Of a stretch of DNA of 64,000 nt, positions 56,578-64,000 are shown piece by piece. The notes under the pieces were generated by a model that was not told where the DNA came from, did no database searches, and worked only from the letters and a program-made list of their open reading frames with translations. This DNA is from Artemisia argyi (Eukaryota; Streptophyta; Magnoliopsida; Asterales; Asteraceae). A program made the position numbers and the translations under genes. Position 1 is the stretch's first letter, and every line of letters starts with the position of its first letter. The stretch covers positions 91,665,844 through 91,729,843 of the forward strand of contig CM060694.1 of the NCBI GenBank assembly GCA_030686995.1, read 5' to 3'.

Positions 56578-57624
56578 AATGCAGAATGGCCCATTCCATT
56601 GGATACAATTGATATTTTTTGGAGAACTCTATCTGTTTTGTGGCCTATTATCAATACTCCTACAACAGATGGTCCTTCTAGTGAACCTGAAGATGATACT
56701 TCTTTTGAAAATGAAATGCGACAATTCAAGAATGTTTTTAGAAAAGCAACGTCATTTGTCAGACAAAATATGTTAAAGAAGGTAAGAGGGATATACCAAC
56801 CTGAATCTGTTGACACACGTGAACCTGCTATTCAGAAAAATACCCGTGGACGTCTGAGCGCAAAGGACAAAAAGTCCAAGACTACAAAAGTCCCAGACTT
56901 GAATGAAGCACCAATCGTAGATCATCGAAGAAGCACAAATTCAAGATCTACAAAAGTCTCAGACTTGAACAAAGAACCTGCAAGTCATAGTTCTGACATG
57001 GGTCCTAGAGTTCAACAAAGTATAAGACACAGGTTATACGTTGGAGATGGAGTTAGCGATTATTTTATGGAGAGGATTCCAGAGATTTTCTGTCGATACA
57101 TAATAAGTATATATAATGTACAAGGTGATGGAAATTGTGGGTTTCAGTGCGTCACCCACGGTATTGGTCAACACCAAGATAGGTGGCCCGACGTTCAACT
57201 TTGGTTATTGCAAGAGTTAGACATAAATAGTGGTTTCTACATAAATATGTGGTTGCTAAATGACTTTAACCAAATGCGGAGATCAATAAACTGGTTCGGT
57301 AATAGAGATGCACCGAGAGATTACTGGATGACTATGCCAAACATGGGGTTGGTTATTGCTTCAGTGATTATTCGGCTTGTTGTATTTATATCCCAGAGAG
57401 GGATGTATACGTGTTTTTCGCTTTTTTCCGGTCCAAATGTATCACAAGGAACTGGCCCCCTTGTGATTGCCCGTGTGGGGGATGACGCATGCGCTCACTT
57501 AATTTATCTGACGCTAGACGAAAATTCACCACTTCCAGAAACTCACCCACAATGGGGGAGGTACGGAGTCCAAGATGCATCCGAATGGGCAAATTTATAT
57601 TACGATCAACAACACATGTTGTAA
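56578..57624 (+). CDS. OTU-domain cysteine protease region of the MULE gene (copy 1)
   Basis: After the acceptor TTTTAAAG the exon reads NAEWPIPLDTIDIFWRTL, a Lys/Arg/Ser-rich linker with repeated PDLNEAP/SDLNKEP motifs, then an OTU domain: NVQGDGNCGFQC (catalytic Asp177 and Cys180 counted from the Met at 56599), GQHQDRWPDVQLWLLQELDI, and the His region DDACAHLIYLTLD (His300), ending QWGRYGVQDASEW and a 12-residue tail. Plant MULE transposases with a C-terminal OTU-like domain are known. Here the OTU exon is open for 341 codons although the upstream transposase is broken. It could survive as an independent ORF, but expression is unknown. Confidence 0.75.
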   Translation, partial: NAEWPIPLDTIDIFWRTLSVLWPIINTPTTDGPSSEPEDDTSFENEMRQFKNVFRKATSFVRQNMLKKVRGIYQPESVDTREPAIQKNTRGRLSAKDKKSKTTKVPDLNEAPIVDHRRSTNSRSTKVSDLNKEPASHSSDMGPRVQQSIRHRLYVGDGVSDYFMERIPEIFCRYIISIYNVQGDGNCGFQCVTHGIGQHQDRWPDVQLWLLQELDINSGFYINMWLLNDFNQMRRSINWFGNRDAPRDYWMTMPNMGLVIASVIIRLVVFISQRGMYTCFSLFSGPNVSQGTGPLVIARVGDDACAHLIYLTLDENSPLPETHPQWGRYGVQDASEWANLYYDQQHML

Positions 57625-57836
57625 ATAATTATAGAGACAAACATTGTAAATGATTATTGATTTATGTTGTAAATAATTATACCGACAAAACATAGTGAAT
57701 GATTACTGATTTACGTTGTAAATAACTGTTTGTATTATGACACCGACAAAACATAGTAAATGATTAAAATTTATTTAAATCAATAATAACATTATTGATT
57801 GATGTTATAAATTATTATGCAAATTCTTTGGTCAGG
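57625..57836. other. Spacer between OTU and GRF exons
   Basis: AT-rich, with repeated TTGTAAATAATTAT/GACAAAACATAGT units. It could be an intron or a 3' UTR; a TTTGGTCAG acceptor lies at its right edge. Confidence 0.4.
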
Positions 57837-58338
57837 TGGAACGAAAAAATCGTTTCTTGTGTCGCTGTTGGGGAGGATTAATTATAGAAAGGACATCCTG
57901 TACAGAAGCTAATTATGGATAACCATATTATGCATGTCCTTTTTCAGTGGTAATTAACTATACGTTTGCTTAGTTATGTAAATATATAAGTAATTTGTTT
58001 GTTAAGAATACATTTCTTATAATTTTTTTAACATGTAACAGCCAGGTACAGATGACTATGGGTGTGGATACTTCATGTGGAAAGCTGAATTTCAAAAGAA
58101 GTACTTTAATCAAGCCTCTTCTTCAACACAGTGTTCAAAGTGCGTTGCTAAAGCTAATAAGATTGACCAAATTGAAGCAAGAAACAAGACGTTACTGTGT
58201 CAAAACAAGCTGTTGATGACAAGAATAAAGACGCTGGAGATGGAGTTAGAATTGGCAAGGAATCCTGAGGATCACCCTTGTCAGTCGGGTGCAAGGCTGC
58301 ATGATCTTTTAGATGAAATGCATAATCTTCATATGTAG
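57837..58338 (+). CDS. GRF-type zinc finger plus coiled coil (copy 1)
   Basis: Exon one follows TTTGGTCAG and reads ERKNRFLCRCWGGLIIERTS, then YYACPFS before GTAATTAAC. Exon two (from about 58045, after AACAGCCAG) reads GTDDYGCGYFMWKAEFQK, then a Cys pair (CSKCVAKANK) and a Leu-rich coiled coil (TRIKTLEMELELARN). The spacing C-x-C...C-P...C-G-x-F-x-W is the GRF zinc finger, a single-strand nucleic-acid binding fold common next to plant transposons. Copy 1 has a TAA where copy 2 has CAA (YG*PYY against YGQPYY), so copy 1 is broken. No ATG-led first exon is evident. Confidence 0.55.
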
Positions 58339-59843
58339 TATATGTTGTTGTTTTTAAATAATGTGTTAATGTTGTTGTTTAATTGAATAATAACAGTTGA
58401 TGTTATAGTTGTTTAATGTGGTAATGTTTAACGTGCTATTATTGTTGTTGTTAATTAAATAAAAACACATTAGACGTTAATTATATAAACATAACAAATA
58501 AACACAACAAAAAACATTACACAAAATACATTACGCAAAATAAAATACATTACACAAAATACATTAAAAAAAAGTACACCCTCCCTAGTAGGGAGGGTTA
58601 GAATATAAATACTAGAGAGGGTTTGTATATCTTATCCCATATACTTTGTGTTTCTTTTTTTGCGATAAATGAAACATCTCAATATTGTAAATGACCAACA
58701 TACCATTCTCTCAAATCTCATATAATTGTTACAATTGTTATGAATGACGATAACAAGCAATTTCAATAAACTTTTACAACCAAAATCACAAGTAATAAAC
58801 ATATACGGCATAGATTTGCTCATTGGCATAGTCTAAATAGTTGGGGCTAAAATGTAGCTTCCTGTTGAATGTGTGATATGAAATGCTCTATTGATCATCT
58901 CTTGATTGGATCACTGATGGTATGGATTAATCACTATGGTCCTCCTACACAAAATGATTTTCTCTAGCAGACAGTTGAGGTTCAAGTTTGGTCTGCAAAA
59001 AATGGTTTAAACATATTCTATGTGTTTCTATCCTAATTGGAACCTGAGATTCTTTTAGCTCGCTACATGTGATGGCCTTGTACCTTGGCATTTAGTTACT
59101 TGTGAGCTAGATTTGTCCTTTAAGAATCACAGATGGCCTTTGTTAGGTTATGTGATTCAAATTGGCTAAATCCTAGTGAACAAGTGGTTAAATGGTCCAT
59201 AAAGTAGGTCTCCACATGTGGAGGGTAAGTGAGTTAATGTGGGTAGTGTATGAAGTATGGAATAGTGAGGAGTGAAAGATGAACCTACTTGGTCTATACT
59301 ATACACTACCCATAAGAGGTTTGGTTGGTCCTCTCTCATGGTTGTGTTTCCAAAGGTTTGAAGCCATTTTTAAGAGATGGAAATGTAGGGCATTTGGTAC
59401 AGCCCTTGACTAGAGGGGTTATGCGTGGCTATACCTTGCACAATGATGCCTAATCATCTGTCTCCCTTGGTTCAATGTAGATGTTGGTTAAATGATCTTG
59501 GTGAGCAGATGGGAGGAAATATATTTGTGAAGGTATAGTCTTGGTGCATAAAATGGTATAGTCCAAACTGTGTTGTATGTTTGGATGGATAGCTTGCAAG
59601 ATGTCTATTGCATGCTGCATTGTTGGTGGACATTGTTCAGTCAGATATATGGTGTTGTATTGTCTGAGATAGATTAGAAAGCAACTGTTATTGAATGTGT
59701 AGTCTAGTAGTATATGAGTTTGGGTCTGTCCAAACTTCAGTTATGTTATGTTGATGTAAAAATTTTTCAATTTTTTTTTGAAAATAAAATATCTTGCAAA
59801 TAGTAAATCATTAAGTGACAAAAATACACCATCGCGACGAGAA
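58339..59843. other. Spacer of the 4.18-kb tandem repeat
   Basis: I see no gene. 58575-58620 holds the palindrome ACCCTCCCTAGTAGGGAGGGT followed by TATAAATAC and CTAGAGAGGGT, a compact inverted-repeat module. The rest (58630-59830) is unique-looking AT-rich DNA shared with 62800-64000. Confidence 0.5.
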
Positions 59844-61764
59844 TTTTTAAACAATGAAAAAGGGCCTAATTTTCATTGGGTATTGCAACGTGTGAAGGAG
59901 GTGATAGACGAAAGATATTACCCGCGTGTTATCGTCACTAATAGATATTTAGCGTTGATTGGGGCATGCAGAGCAGAATTCCCGAATGCTAACAAATTAC
60001 TCTGTCGATGGCATATTTCACAAAATCTGCTTCAGTATTGCAGAAATAGATGCGATTCATTAGAGGAGTATGAGTCCATTAAATGCACATGAGATTGGAT
60101 GGTTAAAGCTCCGACACGCCGCATGTTCGAGCAATATTATGAACACCTACAACAGCTACTGGTCAACCATGCGGGTACTTAAATATTAATTCATTGTTTT
60201 TATTATATAATAAATAAGCACCCGAATGACCTTTTATTATTTCATTGTTTTTTCCAGATATTGCACAGTATCTGAATCTGGCTGCGAGATTACTCGCACA
60301 TGTTTATCTCGTTTATTACCGATCAATATCGCAGCTACGGCCAGACAACAACGTGCAGAGTTGAGAGTCAACACGCGTTTTGAAATTATATTTGGGCGGC
60401 ACACAGTCTAACTTAGACACGTTGTTGAGTTCGATCGATAAGATTCTCATTTCACAAGAAACTGCGATAAAAGAGAGTTTTAATAGAAGCATAAACGAGA
60501 AAATAAATAAATGTGATATACCACAATTTGCAGAATTGTGGTATAAAGTTTCCAAATATGCTTTCAAACTCATGTTCAAAGAACTCCACCTGTCGATCGC
60601 CGTAGAAGGTGTAGCCATCAGTTGCGGTCAGTTTATGGACTACCATACGTGCACGAAATGGTTTTCTATCGAATTCGTGGTAAGTATATTAAATTTATGA
60701 CTATCAGGTTATTTTCCACATTAATATCAGTGATATATATAAGTCACTTTTAAAGAATTCAGAATGACCCATTCCATTGGATACAATTGATATTTTTTGG
60801 AGAACTCTATCTGTTTCGTGGCCTATTATCAATACTCCTACAACAGATGGTCCTTCTAGTGAACCTGAAGATGATACTTCTTTTGAAAATGAAATGCGAC
60901 AATTCAAGAATGTTTTTAGCAAAGCAACGTCGTTTTTCAGACAAAATATGTTAAAGAAGGTAAGAGGGATATACCAACCTGAATTTGTTGACACACGTGA
61001 ACCTGCTATTCAGAAAAATACCCGTGGACGTCTGAGCGCAAAGGACAAAAAGTCCAAGGCTACAAAAGTCCCAGACTTGAATGAAGCACCAATCGTAGAT
61101 CATCGAAGAAGCACAAATTCGAGATCTACAAAAGTCTTGGACTTGAACAAAGAACCTGCGAGACATAGTTCTTACATGGGTCCCAGAGTTCAAAAAAGTA
61201 TAAGACAAAGGTTATACGTTGGAGATGGAGTTATCGATTATTTTATGGAGTGGATTCCAGAGATTTTCCATCGATACATAATAAGTATATATAATGTACA
61301 AGGTGATGGAAATTGTGGGTTTCAGTGCGTCGCCCACGGTATTGGTCAACACCAAGATAGGTGGCCCGATGTTCAAATTTGGTTATTGCAAGAGTTAGAC
61401 ATAAATAGTGGTTTCTACATAAATATGTGGTCGCTAAATGACTTTAACCAAATGCGGAGATCACTAAACTGGTTCAGTAATAGAGATGCACCAAGAGATT
61501 ACTGGATGACTATGCCAAACATGGGGTTGGTTATTGCTTCAGTGATTATTCGGCTTGTTGTATTTATATCCCAGCAAGGGATGTATACGTGTTTTCCGCT
61601 TTTTTCCGGTCCAAATGTATCACAAGGAACTGGCCCCCTTGTGATTACCCGTGTGGGGGATGACGCATGCGCTCACTTCATTTATCTGACGCTAGACGGA
61701 AATTCACCACTTCCAGAAACTCACCCACAATGGGGGAGGTACGGAGTCCAAGATGCATCCGAAT
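59844..61764 (+). pseudogene. MULE transposase core and OTU region, copy 2
   Basis: This is a near-identical copy of 55666-57586. It starts abruptly inside the transposase domain (FLNNEKGPNF), without the upstream exons. It shares the TGA after the CRWHISQ segment and the later frameshift with copy 1, so those lesions came before the duplication. It has its own changes: VTNRY for VTNRD, and a TAG (61764-61766) that truncates the OTU tail. The OTU Asp, Cys and His residues are still present. Confidence 0.8.
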
Positions 61765-62013
61765 AGGCAAATTTATATTACGATCGACAACACACGTTGT
61801 AAATAATTATAGAGACAAACATTGTAAATGATTATTGATTTATGTTGTAAATAATTATACCGACAAAACATAGTGAATGATTACTGATTTACGTTGTAAA
61901 TAATTGTTTGTATTATGACACCGACAAAACATAGTAAATGATTAAAATTTATTGAAATCAATAATAACATTATTGATTGATGTTATAAATTATTATGCAA
62001 ATTCTTTGGTCAG

Positions 62014-62516
62014 GTGGAACGAAAAAATCCTTTCTTGTGTCGCTGTTGGGGAGGATTAATTATAGAAAGGACATCCTGTACAGAAGCTAATTATGGACAA
62101 CCGTATTATGCATGTCCCTTTTCAGTGGTAAATAACTATACGTTTGCTTATTTATGTAAATATATAAATAATTTGTTTGTTAAGAATACATTTCTTATAA
62201 TTTTTTTAACAAGTAACAGCCAGGTACAGATGACTATGGGTGTGGAGACTTCATGTGGAAAGCTGAATTTCAAAAGAAGTACTTTAATCAAGCCTCTTCT
62301 TCAACACAGTGTTCAAAGTGCGTTGCTAAAGCTAATAAGATTGACCAGCTTGAAGCAAGAAACAAGACGTTACTGTGTCAAAACAAGCTGTTGATGACAA
62401 GAATAAAGACGCTGGAGATGGAGTTAGAATTGGCAAGGAATCCTGAGGATCACGCTTGGTATTCGGGTGCAAGGCTGCATGATCTTTTAGATGAAATGCA
62501 TAATCTTCATATGTAG
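62014..62516 (+). CDS. GRF-type zinc finger plus coiled coil (copy 2)
   Basis: Same structure as 57837-58338. Here the first exon is open (PFLCRCWGGLIIERTS, NYGQPYYACPFS), then GT intron DNA. The second exon reads DDYGCGDFMWKAEFQK-type text (GRF Trp kept; Tyr to Asp next to the Gly) and a coiled coil to TAG at 62516. The acceptor before GTGGAACG suggests a missing upstream exon. Of the two copies this one is less damaged. Confidence 0.5.
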
Positions 62517-64000
62517 TATATGTTGTTGTTTTTAAATAATGTGTTAATGTTGTTGTTTAATTGAATAATAATAGTTGATGTTATAGTTGTTTAATGTGGT
62601 AATGTTTAACGTGCTATTATTGTTGTTGTTAATTAAATAAAAATACATTAGACGTTAATTATATAAACATAACAAATAAACACAACAAAAAACATTACAC
62701 AAAATACATTACGCAAAATAAAATACATTACACAAAATACATTAAAAAAAAGTACACCCTCCCTAGTAGGGAGGGTTAGAATATAAATACTAGAGAGGGT
62801 TTGTATAGCTTATCCCATATACTCTGTGTTTCTTTTTTTGCGATAAATGAAACATCTCAATATTGTAAATGACCAACATACCATTCTCTCAAATCTCATA
62901 TAATTGTTACAATTGTTATGAATGACGATAACAAGCAATTTCAACAAACTTTTACAACCAAAATCACAAGTAATAAACATATACGGCATAGATTTGCTCA
63001 TTGGAATAGTCTAAATAGTTGGGGCTAAAATGTAGCTTCCTGCTGAATGTGTGATCTGAAATGCTCTATTGATCATCTGTTGATTAGATCACTGATGGTA
63101 TGGATTAATCACTATGGTCCTCCTACACAAAATGATTTTCTCTAGCAGACAGTTGAGGTTCAAGTTTGGTCTGCAAAAAATGTTTTAAACATATTCTATG
63201 TGTTTCTATCCTAATTGGAACCTGAGATTCTTTTAGCTCGCTACATGTGATGGCCTTGTACCTTGGCATTTAGTTACTTGTGAGCTAGATTTGTACTTTA
63301 AGAATCACAGATGGCCTTTGTTAGGTTATGTGATTCAAATTGGCTAAATCCTAGTGAACAAGTGGTTAAATGGTCCATAAAGTAGGTCTCCACATGTGGA
63401 GGGTAAGTGAGTTAATGTGGGGTAGTGTATGAAGTATGGAATAGTGCGGAGTGAAAGATGAACCTACTTGGTCTATACTATACACTACCCATAAGAGGTT
63501 TGGTTGGTCCTCTTTCATGGTTGTGTTTCCAAAAGTTTGAAGCCATTTTTAAGAGATGGAAATGTAGGGCATTTGGTATAGCCCTTGACTAGAGGGGTTA
63601 TGGGTGGCTATACCTTGCACAATGATGCCTAATCATCTGTCTCCCTTGGTTCAATGTAGATGTTGGTTAAATGATCTTGGTGAGCAGATGGGAGGAAATA
63701 TAGTTGTGAAGGTATAGTCTTGGTGCATAAAATGGTATAGTCCAAACTGTGTTGTATGTTTGGATGGATAGCTTGCAAGATGTCTATTGCATGCTGCATT
63801 GTTGGTGGACATTGTTTAGTCAGATATATGGTGTTGTATTGTCTGAGATAGATTAGAAAGCAACTGTTATTGAATGTGTAGTCTAGTAGTATCTGAGTTT
63901 GGGTCTGTCCAAACTTCAGTTATGTTATGTTGATGTAAAACTTTTTCAAATTTTTTTTGAAAATAAAATATCTTGCAAATAGTAAATCATTAAGTGACAA
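62517..64000. other. Second copy of the tandem-repeat spacer, to window end
   Basis: This matches 58339-59821 closely. The last base of the window corresponds to about 59821, some 22 bases before the point where the copied transposase sequence begins in unit 2. It contains no gene. Confidence 0.8.

Larger units (their letters stand above)
55666..64000 (+). repeat. 4.18-kb tandem duplication of MULE 3' half, OTU and GRF genes
   Basis: 55666-59843 and 59844-64000 align throughout with an offset of 4178-4179 bases and only scattered substitutions. The left edge of unit 1 is contiguous with the transposase exon; the left edge of unit 2 joins spacer DNA (CATCGCGACGAGAA) to the same base of the exon. 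The window ends before the next expected junction. Confidence 0.92.

Noticed and set aside
58632..58829. Minus-strand ORF in the tandem spacer, repeated at 62810-63001
   Set aside because: Conserved only because the whole 4.18-kb unit is duplicated; no domain and no start context.

Overview
The window is plant nuclear DNA: AT-rich, intron-bearing, with one intact host gene among layers of transposable elements. Retrotransposon remnants resemble, from memory, proteins common in Asteraceae tribe Anthemideae (Tanacetum/Chrysanthemum/Artemisia type). That placement is an inference, not a search result.

Layout. 1-8320: a decayed LTR retroelement whose gag-like coding region lies on the minus strand (about 5551-8036). 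8321-15222: an unusual internal-LTR-internal-LTR structure of a long-LTR chromovirus-type element (two 2.9-kb LTRs, PBS, PPT, only 0.94 kb of internal DNA). 15223-22016: a large tandemly duplicated block built from 55-bp and 111-bp minisatellites, one copy carrying a retroposon with A tail and target duplication. 22017-23233: small unknown minus-strand ORFs. 23234-23922: a Tourist/Harbinger-like MITE. 24218-27660: an intact five-exon cytochrome P450 of the CYP711A (MAX1) family, strigolactone biosynthesis, including one GC-AG intron. 27661-31489: low-complexity DNA, minisatellites and an 882-bp TRIM element with perfect target duplication.

31490 to the end is essentially one Mutator-like (FAR1-type zinc finger + MULE transposase + OTU protease) gene that has been blown apart. 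A 13.7-kb CACTA element (31796-45491, TSD CAT) and a 9.7-kb chromovirus-type LTR element (45912-55659, TSD TATAG) sit inside its coding sequence; the frame is continuous if each insert and one TSD copy are ignored. The 3' part of the gene plus a GRF zinc-finger gene is tandemly duplicated with a 4.18-kb period, and the window ends just where a third copy would start.

The CACTA element is the most interesting object. No transposase is recognisable in it. It carries a captured fragment of an SGR2-like (DDHD/PA-PLA1) phospholipase gene in a spliceable minus-strand context whose leader/first exon is amplified in tandem, a 1.4-kb foldback element, two small divergent unknown genes, and between 39.7 and 41.2 kb a duplicated cassette of three different RNA-hairpin families (A, B, C; seven hairpins). 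Between copies the two arms of each stem have changed together so that pairing is kept. This recalls the CACTA-encoded miR820 of rice, but the sequences are not ones I recognise, so it is a candidate new transposon-borne small-RNA locus. All identifications are by eye; no searches or folding runs were made.
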